Shown here piece by piece: positions 11,721 through 21,550 of a DNA stretch of 64,000 nucleotides; the first letter of the stretch is position 1, and each line of letters opens with the position of its first letter. The stretch is taken from assembly GCA_030035585.1 (NCBI GenBank), contig CM057462.1, positions 114,199,234 to 114,263,233 on the forward strand. The letters are read 5' to 3'. The notes beneath the pieces were generated by a model. It ran no database searches. It worked only from the letters and a program-made list of their open reading frames with translations, and was not told the DNA's origin. The position numbers and the translations under genes are program-made. Source of the DNA: Dugong dugon (Eukaryota; Chordata; Mammalia; Sirenia; Dugongidae).

Positions 11721-12060
11721 GCAATGGTGGTTCAATGGTAGAATTCTTACCTAACATGCAGGAGACCTGAGTTTGATCCCCAGCCAAAGCATCTAGTGCA
11801 CAGCCACCACCTGTCTATTAGCGGAGGTTTGTGTGTTGCTATGATTCTGAACAAATTTCAGTGGAACTCTCAGACTAAGACAGACTAAGACGAAAGGCCT
11901 GGCAATTTTCTTCTGAAAAATCAGCCAGTGAAAACCCTATGGATCATAAATGTCCAAGCAATGGCTCATGGATGTGGTGCCCTACCTGGCAGGGTTTCAT
12001 TCCATTATGCATAGGGTTGCCATGAGTCAGGGGCTAACTTGGCAGCAGCTAAGAACAACC
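11721..12060 (+). mobile_element. tRNA-Gly-headed SINE with RTE-like tail
   Basis: A full-length 340-bp SINE. The head at 11721-11791 aligns base for base with tRNA-Gly(GCC): A box GGTGGTTCAATGGTAGAATT and B box GAGTTTGATCCCC. The anticodon position has decayed to AAC, so it is not a working tRNA. A body follows, then a tail with GGTTGCCATGAGTCAG and CAGCAGCTAAGAACAACC, which echoes the 3' end of the RTE LINE copies at 25525 and 34653. This supports an RTE-mobilised, Pol III-transcribed SINE. Reverse relatives lie at 3105 and 36945. Confidence 0.9.
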
Positions 12061-12925
12061 ACCTGAGGTCAGAGATTGTGACTTTGGGCAAGGCAAGGAA
12101 AAAGAAGATGACAGTCACATGTGTCTTATGAAACTCCACCTAGCAAGTCTGCCTCCTCATCCCAATGGGAATGTAATAGTTCTCCCTCTGTCCTGGTTTG
12201 GGCTGCTGTTGTTATTGCCCACATGCTCTCTCCTCTGCTTCATTAGCTAATCACAGACCAGGAACTGTTCCACCAGCATGCACTGTTTCTTCTAACTCTG
12301 CAAGTAAAGCTAACACTCACTGCTTAATCGCTTTTCTCTCAACAGGTAAGGATAATAAAACAGTGGGGGAAATGACAAAATTTCGTGCACCATTTTCTGT
12401 GTTAGGAGTCATGCACTAACTTTTTCTTTGACATTCAATCACTTACTGTAGCACAGTGTGAAACTCACACAGGTGTGACCTCAGCATCCTCAGTCCTGAA
12501 ATAGAAATAAACAGTATCCTCTGGTTCAAATCCTGGGCTCATAGCGTCTGCATTACCCACTGCGAGATGGCAGTAGAGGATCAAGCAAAGAAACTTGGAC
12601 CATCTCTTTTGAAGATTTTAATGGCTGCTAGTGCAACTGAGGCAAACAAAACAAAACAAAACAAAATGAAACGGAGATCTGGAAGGGACGCTCACCAATG
12701 CCATCTAATCCAATGTCCTATTTATAGACTGAGAAACCAAAACCCATGGGGTGGAAATGCTGTTCCTAACGCCACATAGCTATAATGTGAATTAATTCTG
12801 ACCTCTGTGGGAGATGACCAGACTGAGTAGCCTCAGAGGGCTCTGACGAACATTTCAGGTTTTGATTTTATTATATCTTAGGTAAGCACATTTTTTTTTT
12901 TTACATAAAATATTGATAAGCAGTA
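12061..12925. other. No recognised element
   Basis: Unique-looking sequence with short frames only (12198-12419, 12567-12779), neither with recognisable content. An (AAAAC)n tract occupies about 12640-12668. Confidence 0.35.
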
Positions 12926-13167
12926 GCCAACAAATATGTGTATGTTACAAACAGGCTTTGGTAGACATTGCCATTTATCATTAATATAGTTTACCTTTCT
13001 TCCTAGAACCACTGAAGACTTCTCTAACCAGCTTCCTTGCAGCTGGCCAACAAATATGTATATGTTACAAACAGGTTATGGTAGACACTGACATTTATCT
13101 TTAATATAAAGTTTACCTCTCTTCCTAGAACCACTGAAGACTTCTCTTACCAGCTTCCTTGCAGCTG
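12926..13167. repeat. Tandem duplication, 120-bp unit
   Basis: Copy 1 is 12926-13045 and copy 2 is 13046-13167. Both start GCCAACAAATATGT and end CTTCCTTGCAGCTG. They differ by about ten substitutions and a 2-bp indel, so the duplication is moderately old. Confidence 0.95.
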
Positions 13168-14300
13168 GGGGAAGCCATACGACTAAAAGTCACGTGTGAG
13201 CCATCTGAGGTGAGGCAGTGGACAATGCTTGTATGATTTTTCCAGTTCTCTCTCTCTCTTCCTTCATTGTCTAGAGTGGAAGGAATGGATGAGACGGCTG
13301 AGCCTCAGGATCGAAACAGCCTGAATCATTTAGTCACCACATGGGTGATGGCTTCTCTGGAGAATTGCCTGAAAGAGAAAAAAGACTTACATCTTTTAAG
13401 TGGCTGAGATTTTAGGATGGTTTGTTACTGCAGCATAAGGAAAACCCACTCTAACATAAAGATATTGGTGTTCTTCTGAGTTTGTTTGCTATTATCCTCA
13501 CTCTAATATTATTTTGTATAAACAGAATATATTGTTATTTATGGGAGATAAAAAGTAATCTGAAAGAAATTTTCCTTAACGTATGGTTTCTTGTCTTTTG
13601 TGGCACACTTCTGAGCAGATTCTTTGACTGTGCTCTGCAATTTCCTTTAAGACCTGTTAGTGATGGTTTTCTCTCTTAGCCAGGGTTTTCTGGAAGACAA
13701 AACCTGAAGCAAAAGTTTAAGTGCCAATACTTTGTGAAGGTGTAATCCCAGGGCAGCAGAAGTGAGGCAAAAGGAAAGCAAGTCCAGGAAAGGGGAACAA
13801 AGAACAGGACATAAATTATGAAGCAGGCTACTACTTTGTGACAAGCTGACTCCTTGGAGTCTCCAGATGTCTTCAGAGAAGCTGAATGAAGCTCTTGTGA
13901 CTCTCAACAGTATGGCGAGTGGACAGGAAGAGAGGAAAATACATTCTCTGATTCCCATCTCACATTGGTCAGACTTTGTTGCATAAGACTTGAACTCCCT
14001 GCCATATGCATGTGCATAGATGTGGTGGCAGCTCATGCCTCAGTGGCAACCGTGCAGCCCCTGGGCATGAGGTGAGGTTTTCATGTTGTGCTTGTGAGCA
14101 ACGTGTGGGGCTGGGAGTATCTGCCACAGCAAGCAGCATAGGCCCAGCTCCATGATGTGGGGTGTAGCATAAGCCATTGCTTCAGTCACTCCAGCTAGAC
14201 TGTATAGCAAATGAGCAAATCTTGGGTGGTGCATAAACTGAATGGGTTGTGCTTATTTATAACTCTAAAAAGACAATATGACTACTTTATATGGCTGAAT
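13168..14300. other. LTR-like fossil and unassigned sequence
   Basis: 13168-13460 looks like the 3' part of an old LTR-type repeat (TTTAAGTGGCTGAGATTTTA, GGTTTGTTACTGCAGCATAA), with the same closing words as 62520-62890. Most of 13680-14240 reads as another degraded repeat (AGCCAGGGTTTTCTGGAAGA). A 129-codon minus frame (13647-14036) has no recognisable domain and low-complexity Leu/Ser content. Confidence 0.4.
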
Positions 14301-14304
14301 TGTA

Positions 14305-15290
14305 AGATTATAAAAAATATTACTCAGCCATAAAGAGAAACGAACACTTGAGACATGCTACAACCTGTGTAAACCTTAAAAACATGTTGAGTGAAGTAAG
14401 GCATTCACAAAAAGACAACTATTGTGTGCTCTCACTAATATAAAATGCCTAGAACAGGCAAATGCATAGATATCAACTCTTCCCCAGTTGTATTTTGAGT
14501 GCCTTCCAACCTGAGGGGGCTCATCTTCTAGCAGTATATAGACAATGTTCTGTCGTGATTCATAAAGTTTTCATAGGCTAATTTTTGGAAGCAAATCACC
14601 AGGCCTTTCTTCCTAGTCTGTCTTCGTCTGGAAGCTCTGCTGAAACCTGACAACTATGGTGACCTTGCTGGTATTTGAAATACCAGTAGCATAGCTTCCA
14701 CTATCATAGCAATTGTGTAAGCCACCACAGTATGACAAACTGACAGACAGTCGATGTATCGCCAGAATGCTCCTTAGACGCGAGGATGGGCAAGACTTTG
14801 GACACATCATCAGGATGGACCAGTTGCTAGAGAAGGACATCGTGCTTGGTAAAGTAGAGAGGGTGAGCAAAAAAGAGGAAGAACCTTAATGAAATGACTG
14901 ACCCAGTGGCCGCAACAATGGGGTCAAACGTAGTGACAATTGTGAGGATGGTGCAGGACTGGGCAACGTTTCATTCTTTATACAGAAGGTGGCTATGAGT
15001 CAGAGCCAACTCAATGACACTTAACAACAAGAACAACCATGTAAAGATCAGAGTTTAATATTAGTTGCCAGGGGCAGGAGGGAGGGGGACAGGGAAAATC
15101 ATTGTTTAGGAAGCTTTGAACTTCTGTGTATGGTGATGGAAAATTTGGCAACAGATATGGGCGATGGTTGCACAACATAATTGATGTAATTGGTGCCACT
15201 GAATTGTACACATGTAAAATGATGTTGAATTGGCATATGCTGTGTTATTTGTATTTTTACAACTATAAAAAATATGTAATGTATGTAAAG
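14305..15290 (+). repeat. L1M 3' end split by a composite insertion
   Basis: Old L1M 3' sequence at 14305-14472 (ATTACTCAGCCATAAAGAGA, GAGTGAAGTAAGGCATTCAC) resumes at 15039-15290 (AGTTGCCAGGGGCAGGAGGG, GATGGTTGCACAACATAATT). The break is a 560-bp SINE/RTE composite. Confidence 0.8.
14473..15038. mobile_element. Composite: reverse SINE body joined to RTE 3' end
   Basis: 14480-14755 is the body of the Gly-type SINE in reverse (ATAAAGTTTTCATAGGCTAA, GTCTGGAAGCTCTGCTGAAA), ending after CTGGTATTTGAAATACCAG, a perfect odd palindrome. From about 14756 the sequence becomes plus-strand RTE/BovB 3' end (AATGCTCCTTAGACGCGAGG, GTGAGGATGGTGCAGGACTG) finishing in ACTTAACAACAAGAAC. About 100 bp across the SINE side recurs at 60366-60475, again followed by an RTE-type tail. 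Confidence 0.75.
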
Positions 15291-16379
15291 TGCTTAGCAC
15301 AGGGCCCAGCACAAACTAAATAATAATTGGAGGCAAAAAAAAAAAAAAAAAATCTGATAATGACATCACTTGTTAAATATGCATAGGACTTTTGCACATT
15401 TATTATCCGTTGTCTTTTTTGGATTCCTGAGCAAAAGAAAGAGAAGTTCTCATTCCTCTTTTCCCAGTGGAAAAATAGAGGCAACTGAGGTGTTAAATTA
15501 CCTTACAAAGGCTAGTCAGACCTGGGTGGTAGAGCTGGAAGATCATTAGAATAGAAGCCCAATTTCTCATTACCCACATGTCCAGGCCCCTTCCTATCCG
15601 ACTGCTTTAATTCTTAACTCGCCGTAATTTTTCCCCCAGTAATTCAAATGAGAAATCAAAGAGCCAGACAAAGAACAAAGAAGCAACAATGACTGTTATC
15701 CTAGAATTTCATCTTTTACTCTATATCTGGATTTTAGGTACCCGCATTATTCTTAGAACTTCCATTATTCTTAGAACTTGAAGAACAGTTGAATCATCAA
15801 TTCATATCTGATATAAAAGGTCGATGTCCCTGGAGAGATTAATAAATAAAATATTGTGGAAAAAATAAACTTCAAATGTATTCTCCAATCACTTTTTCAT
15901 GAAAGAGAAACTAAAGAAATCAACAGCTATTTTTTTGAGCAAGTAAATAAATGGAAATACTGGGTATCTGGCAAAATTGCATGGTGAGAATTCTGGCACC
16001 ATGAACATTTATATATAGATAAAGTTTTTCTTAAAATACAATGTTTTGTCTGTAAGTCATTTATGGTTATACAAGAACAAGCAGAGATAGGCAAAAAGAA
16101 AAGAAAATGATGCATAATCTCAATACCTAGAATTAACTTTTTAAAAAATCTCTAAATCAGCCTTCTCTGGGTCTCTCTCTCTCCTTCTTTCCTTTTCCTT
16201 ATCTACCTTCTTTCTTCTCTCTCATACAAAAATATTGTGTTTTTTAATCTAGCTATTTATGCACAGCCTTAGAGATTCCAGTAATTAATATTTTGTGTTC
16301 AGGAGAGATTTCGTTTCTAATAAATTTCTACTGCTTTACCAATTTTAGCTAGTAATTCTCAGAACATTTCTTTTTTTTT
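15291..16379. other. MIR scraps and unassigned AT-rich sequence
   Basis: 15277-15330 resembles the 3' tail of a MIR (AAAGTGCTTAGCACAGGGCC) followed by an 18-bp A tract. 15440-15600 may be reverse MIR (AGAGGCAACTGAGGTG). From 15600 to 16380 no element or gene is recognised. Confidence 0.35.
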
Positions 16380-17360
16380 TCTTTTAATAATTTTTTAATG
16401 TGGGTATAATTTGCAAATAATGAATACTGATTGTCATGGATTGAATTGTGTGCCCCCAAAAAATCTCTCAACCTGGCCGGGTCATGATTCCCAGTATTGT
16501 ATGATTGATTTCCCTACGTGTTGTAAATCCTATCACCATTATGTAATAAGGTGGATTAGCTGCAGTTATATTGATGAGGTCTACAAGATTAGATAGTGTC
16601 TTAAACCAATCTCTTTTGAGATATGAAAGAGAGAAGTGAGCAGAGAGACATGGGGATCTCATACCACCAAGAAAACAGTGCCAGGAGAAAAGCGTGTCCT
16701 TTGGACCTGAGGTTCCTGTGCTGAGATGCTCCCAGACCAAGGGAAGACTGACAACAAGGGCCTGCCTCCAGAGCCGACAGAAAGAGAAAGACTTCCCTGG
16801 AGCCAGTACCCTGAATTTGGACTTGTAGCCTACTAGACTGTGAGAGAATAAAATTCTCTTTGTTAAAGCCATCCACTTGTGGTATTTCTGTTATAGCAGC
16901 ACAAGATGAGCAGGACACCAATCTTAAGTGTATCGTAAAAAGAGTTTTTACAAATATATAAAATCCCCGTAAACAGCATCTTCATCAAGATATGGTACAT
17001 TTCTGTCACCCCAGGTAATTTCTGCAGCCTTTGCAATCAATAATCTTCTGCCGCCAACCAGAGGCAATCACCATTATGATTTCTATCCACATAGATTAGT
17101 TTTATCTGTTCTTGAACTTCCTAAAAATGGAATCATACAGTATGCACTCTTTTGTGTCTGGTTTCTTTATGCAACACTATGTTTATGAGATTCATCCATG
17201 TTGTAGCATATTTCAATAGTTTACACCTTTTTATTGCTGAGTAGTAATCCATTTTGTTAATGTAAAAAAAAAAAATATTTACCCATTCGCCTAGAGGTGA
17301 ACATTTGAATTATTTCCATTTTTGGACTATTATGAATTAAGCTCCCAGGAACATTCTTCT
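16380..17360 (-). repeat. L1M 3' UTR split by LTR copy C
   Basis: Reverse old-L1 3' end at 16380-16431 and 16918-17360. Recognisable words are GGTACATTTCTGTCACCCCA, TAAAAATGGAATCATACAGT, TGAGATTCATCCATGTTGTA and TTTTTGGACTATTATGAATT. The LTR lies between the pieces. Confidence 0.8.
16432..16917 (+). mobile_element. Solo LTR, MaLR/ERVL-like, copy C
   Basis: Plus-strand member of the LTR family at 1. It begins TGTCATGGATTGAATTGTGT and ends GATGAGCAGGACA. TG...CA ends are kept; the 5-bp flanks no longer match well. There is no internal region. Minus frames of 134 and 106 codons over it are not viral genes and have no recognised domain. Confidence 0.8.
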
Positions 17361-17361
17361 T

Positions 17362-17530
17362 CTTTTTTTTTTTTAATTGTTCTTTAGGTGAAAGTTTACA
17401 GCTCAAGTTAATTTCTCATTCAAAAATTTAAACACATACTGTTTTGTGACATTGGTTGCAATCCTCACAATGTGACAGCATGCTCCCCCTTTACACCCTG
17501 GGTTCCCCGTGTCCATTCATCCAGTTCAGA
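17362..17530 (-). mobile_element. Short L1 3' end
   Basis: T-tract followed by the lineage L1 3' terminus (AGGTGAAAGTTTACAGCTCA, TTTTGTGACATTGGTTGCAA, CCCTGGGTTCCCC), truncated after about 165 bp. Confidence 0.8.
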
Positions 17531-17569
17531 AAGTTTCTAATTGGAGGATTTTACTTGACAGTTTTACAA

Positions 17570-17778
17570 CCTACCAACCAGTTGCCACTGAGTCGGTTAT
17601 GATTCATGAACACCCCATATGTGTCAAAGTAGAACTGTGCTTCATAGTGTTTTCAATGACTGATTTTTCAGAAGTAGATTGCCAGGCTATTCTTCCAAGG
17701 TGCTTCTGGGAGGACTCAAACTTCCAACCTTTCAGTTAGCAGCAGAGTGTGTTAACTGTTTGCCCTACCATGAACTCC
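17570..17778 (-). mobile_element. AfroSINE (longer-body variant)
   Basis: Reverse SINE with CAACCAGTTGCCACTGAGTC, CACCCCATATGTGTCAAAGT, AGTGTTTTCAATGACTGATT and CTACCATGAACTCC at its 5' end. Confidence 0.85.
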
Positions 17779-18624
17779 AGTACAACCTACACTCAGAGCT
17801 TATTTTGTCTAAGAACCCGTAGTCTGATAGCCTAAGAAATTGGTTGAATTGGCTCACACAGTGAGAATCATTAGTTCAGTGATTACACCTCACCTATACT
17901 CCTTGGTCCTAGACGCACTGGCCCTTCTCATACACCATTAGCAAATGACCTAGGGATTTGCATCTTTTGAAGCTTGGGTCTGAAAGCTGGAATGTTGATT
18001 TGCCTGGTGGCACTATTGCAAAGTTGCAGGTACACTATTTTCAGAATTTCAGAAATTTTGAGAATAATACTAAAATTGATTGAATATGCTAATAAGAAAT
18101 ACCATACCTGTGATTGTTAAGGTTGTGTGTCAAATTGTCTGGGCAATGATGCTCAGTGGTTTGGCAGTTATGATGTAGTTTGGCAGTCATATAATGATGT
18201 GATCACCTCCATGATGAGATCTGATACAATTCGATCACCTCCATGATGGGATCTGTTATAACCAATCAGTTAAAATGGAGTTTTCTTGGGGGTGTGGCCT
18301 GCATCTAACATATGTGGATTTTCTGGGAAAGCTCACTGGCTTTTGCTCTGTCTGTACCCTGCATCTGGCTCATCAGCATCTGACCTCTGGTTCTTGGGAC
18401 TTAGCCCAGAAGCCTGCCGTCTTACCTGCCAATCATGGATTTGTCAGCCTTCACATTAGTCAGCCAGCAGCCTGCCATTTGATCTGTGGATCCTGGGTTC
18501 ATCAGCCCCTGCAGATAAGTGAGTCAGGAGAAGCCTCCAGCCTGACGCCTGACCCATGGACTTGGGACTTGCCAGCATCTACAGCCACGTGAGCCATTTC
18601 CCTAAGATAAATGTCTCTCTCTCT

Positions 18625-18885
18625 CTATATATATATATATACATATATATAGTATATATATATTTAAAAAAAAAAAGTTGCCATCGAGTCAATTCCAACT
18701 CATAGCAACCCTTTAAGACAGAGTAGAACTGCCCTATAGGGCTTCTAAGGAGTGGCTGGTGGATTCAAACTGCTGACCTTTTGGTTAGCAGCCCTAGCTT
18801 TTAACCACTGAGCCACCAGGGCTCCCTATATATGTATATATTATATATGTATATGTGCATATATATATTTATATATACACACTCA
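18625..18885. repeat. (TA)n tract split by a SINE
   Basis: TA-rich runs at 18625-18664 and 18836-18885 flank the AfroSINE at 18666-18835, indicating insertion into a microsatellite inside the LTR. Confidence 0.85.
18666..18835 (-). mobile_element. AfroSINE, near full length
   Basis: Reverse orientation: A-run, GTTGCCATCGAGTCAATTCC, GACAGAGTAGAACTGCCCTA, CTGACCTTTTGGTTAGCAGC, and GAGCCACCAGGGCTCC as the start of the tRNA-like head. Confidence 0.95.
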
Positions 18886-19189
18886 CACACTTGACTGGTT
18901 TTGCTTCTCTAGAGAACCTAGTCTAAGATAATAGCATTAGAAAATTTGGTTACTAATACCATCAGCCCTGCAGAATAGAAATCATTCAAGAAAAATACCA
19001 AAATTTAAAAAGTGACCCTTAGATAAGTTTAGAATAAGGCATTTTCTGCCCTGTTTTTGTAGCTTCTGCCATTCTCTCCATGGTCCGCGCAGGCAAGTAA
19101 CATGAGAGAACAGCTCTTCCATTGAAGTTTCAGAGGTGTAATTTATGACACCTTTGCTAACACACTCGGGACTGGGACACAATTTCACT

Positions 19190-19700
19190 TTCAGCTACTA
19201 GTGTGTAGGAAAAGCAAAGGAAAAGTATTAATGTGACACATCGTTGCCTTTGGAAATTGGGAGAATAATTAAGTTCCTGGCTGACTCGCATTAACACAGT
19301 TTGCCATTGCTGTAACAATCCATCCCCTGCATATACCTTGGAGTGATTACTTTACGAAGGAAACAATAAGGAATCCCAAAACTTGAGGCAAAAATTGTAT
19401 AAAATGTGGGCTGAGTGTGCCATCAGTAGCCCGACAACATTTTTGTTGGCCCCCACAGTGCACCCCTTAATGGCTAAAAACTGCAAATTTGAGTTACGTT
19501 GAATCTTATATAGTCAATTCAGTATATTAATCATCCCCATTGTTAAAAAAAAAAAAGCAATTTGGCTGAACAGTTTTGTCAGTTCAAACAAAACGATCAA
19601 ACTATTTGTAAGTATAATCACAATCATGGGTATATTTCTTAAGGTTCTTGTGCAGCTTGCATCATTGAGAGCAAAACAGGGCCAAATCAAGAAGCATTTA
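19190..19700. other. No recognised element
   Basis: Unique-looking sequence; no repeat, RNA or coding signal recognised. The minus frame at 19514-19771 is unremarkable. Confidence 0.3.
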
Positions 19701-19705
19701 TCAAG

Positions 19706-19871
19706 TGCAAACTCGGTGGGGCAAGAGATTTGCGAACGGCTGCTATCTAAAGATTGGTGGTTTGAATACACCTAGCGACTCCGTGGAAGAAAAGCATGGT
19801 GATCTGCTTCCATACTCTGTGACACATGGGTTCGCCATGAGTTGGATACTGACTCGACGGCAGCTAACAAG
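19706..19871 (+). mobile_element. AfroSINE with RTE-type tail
   Basis: Plus SINE lacking a clear 5' head: GAAAAGCATGGTGATCTGCT, GGGTTCGCCATGAGTTGGAT, then CTCGACGGCAGCTAACAAG, the RTE-like ending rather than the T-rich ending of other copies. Confidence 0.75.
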
Positions 19872-19874
19872 AAG

Positions 19875-20439
19875 TGTGTGTCAGGCTTTGTGAAAGTAGT
19901 ACAAGTATGTGGCACATTGTCTCACCTCTAGGAATTTTCAATTGTTTAAGAGAAGTAAAAAGGTAATGAATAGAGTACAAGGGAGCGTCCCAAGTAAGTG
20001 GAAATATTCGAGGAATTTAGAAGATGGGAACAGGTACTGCGGAGTGGTCAGGAAAACTTTACCAAAAGAGTGAAACCTGGATAGAAACTGGACTAGTCCT
20101 TAGAATATGGTTATAGTTCCCAGAGAAGGAGAAACAGCAGTGGAGAGTGGAGGCAGAGCAAAAGGACAAGTGAGAAAATGAGAGAGATGGAGGTATTTAT
20201 TAGTTAACTCTATTTATTTATCAAATATTTATGGGATGATTAGTATGTGCTTCACATTCTGACAGGTGCTGAAGGGTCAAGGCCAATGGGACAGACCTTG
20301 TTTCTTTACTTGTAGAAATTTCAGGGAAAAATAAGAATGTCATGTGGGCTATAGAGTAGGAGACGAAATTGGAAGAATAAAATTCAAAAAAATCCTGCCT
20401 TATTATATTATATTTCATTCCTCCACCCCCTGCCACGTA
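19875..20439. other. Old-repeat-like, no gene
   Basis: 19900-20200 has the texture of a degraded ancient repeat; nothing definite. Frames at 20221-20454 and 20344-20553 overlap the adjoining transposon and are not supported as genes. Confidence 0.3.
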
Positions 20440-20965
20440 CAGACAGTTCCCCATTTACAATGTATCGGAGTTATGACAAACCACTTAAGACTGTCCTTTT
20501 TTTGTTTTGTTTTGTTTTTGTACTTCTTATCGTTAGTCTTATGCACTACATAAAATATTGCGGCCCATAATTTGCTGAAGTTATCATTCCAAGACCTTCA
20601 CTCGTAGATGTTCAATGTTATGATTTAGTGATCAAAACACTGTTGTATAGCAGGCTACAGCCTGGTCTGCTATGAGGTCTGTGTCGGTGTCAGTGTAGGG
20701 TGTCATGATGGAGAGAAAGCAGGGTAATGTTCAACTCTAACGACACATGGCAGTTGAACTGCACACGCTCCTATTACGACTCTGGCTTCATTGTTACAAC
20801 ACTGACACCGACAAATAAAGATCAGATTTATAAAGACACTGATAATAAAAGGTAATAATAATGAAAAAAAACAAAGAAAGCAGTCTTGGACTTACATCAG
20901 AACTAACTTACAATGAGTAAGTTACAATGGGGAGCAGAACCCCACTGTAAGTCGGGGACTACCTG
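20440..20965. mobile_element. Non-autonomous TA-flanked DNA transposon
   Basis: A 526-bp unit with inverted termini: left CAGACAGTTCCCCATTTACA, right (reverse complement) CAGGTAGTCCCCGACTTACA. TA dinucleotides lie immediately outside (20438-20439, 20966-20967), the duplication made by Tc1/mariner-pogo (Tigger) elements. No transposase frame is present. The interior includes GTGTCGGTGTCAGTGTAGGG and CACTGACACCGACA, which pair as an internal inverted repeat. Confidence 0.8.
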
Positions 20966-20968
20966 TAA

Positions 20969-21324
20969 TAAACTCCTGAGTGGATTATAAAAGCAAGTCA
21001 GTGTTGACATTGAGAGCAGACCTACCTTGCCAAGAAATAGCAATATGTGTATGTAGAACATATAGCTTAGGGTAGAAGATTAAGAGCGTCATGATTTTAT
21101 GGAAATTGGACCTCTTGAGAGCAGGTAGGTCCTGCTTCAGGTGTGCTAAACTCCTGAGTGGATTATAAAAGCAAGTCAGTGATGACATTGAGAGCAGACC
21201 TACCTTGCCAAGAAATAGCAATATGTGTATGTAGAACATATAGCTTAGGGTAGAAGATTAAGAGCGTCATGATTTTATGTAAATTGGACCTCTTGAGAGC
21301 AGGTAGGTCCTACTTCAGGTGTGC
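20969..21324. repeat. Recent tandem duplication, 178-bp unit
   Basis: Copy 1 is 20969-21146 and copy 2 is 21147-21324, both starting TAAACTCCTGAGTGGATT. I count three substitutions over 178 bp (TGTTGACATT/TGATGACATT, TATGGAAATT/TATGTAAATT, TCCTGCTTC/TCCTACTTC), so the event is recent or homogenised. It begins directly beside the TA transposon. An 84-codon minus frame spanning both copies is a by-product. Confidence 0.97.
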
Positions 21325-21354
21325 AAGGGTGGTGAAGGATTAGGGGAAAAATGA

Positions 21355-21535
21355 AATTTTACTTTGTGCCAGGTGCTGTGCTGGATGTTTCATCCTCAGA
21401 ACAATTTAATTGTTAATACTATCACAACAATACTATTATTATTGCCATTGTATAAATGAAGAAATTGAGGCTCAGAGAGATCTTGTAGCTTTCCAGGAAC
21501 ATACAACTAGTTAAAATATGGAGGAGCCAAACTTG
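21355..21535 (-). repeat. MIR fragment
   Basis: Reverse MIR: TGTGCCAGGTGCTGTGCTGG, then ATGAAGAAATTGAGGCTCAG and AGCTTTCCAGGAACATACAA. Confidence 0.75.
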
Positions 21536-21550
21536 TAACTTCCACTTTAT

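Larger units (their letters stand above)
18109..18930 (+). mobile_element. LTR (ERVL/MLT2-like) carrying a SINE
   Basis: Starts TGTGATTGTTAAGGTTGTGT and ends CTCTAGAGAACCTAGTCTAA. The ending resembles mammalian LTRs that close with TCTCTAGAGAACCCTGACTAA. The body includes duplicated CACCTCCATGATG segments (about 18203 and 18236). The (TA)n tract at its 3' side is split by an AfroSINE. No viral genes adjoin it. Confidence 0.65.

Noticed and set aside
11721..11791. A tRNA-Gly gene
   Set aside because: Acceptor-stem ends and anticodon have decayed and it runs directly into a SINE body, so it is a SINE head.
13647..14036. 129-codon minus frame considered as a gene
   Set aside because: Low-complexity Leu/Ser content, no domain, no splice or polyadenylation context, and repeat-like surroundings.
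16468..16872. 134-codon minus frame in LTR copy C, considered as viral coding sequence
   Set aside because: LTRs of this type are non-coding, the frame lies antisense, and no gag, pol or env motif is present.
18595..18665. (TA)n tract as a matrix-attachment or origin element
   Set aside because: A simple microsatellite within an LTR explains it.
20969..21324. CRISPR-like direct repeats
   Set aside because: Only two long, adjacent, near-identical units without spacers, in a mammalian context.
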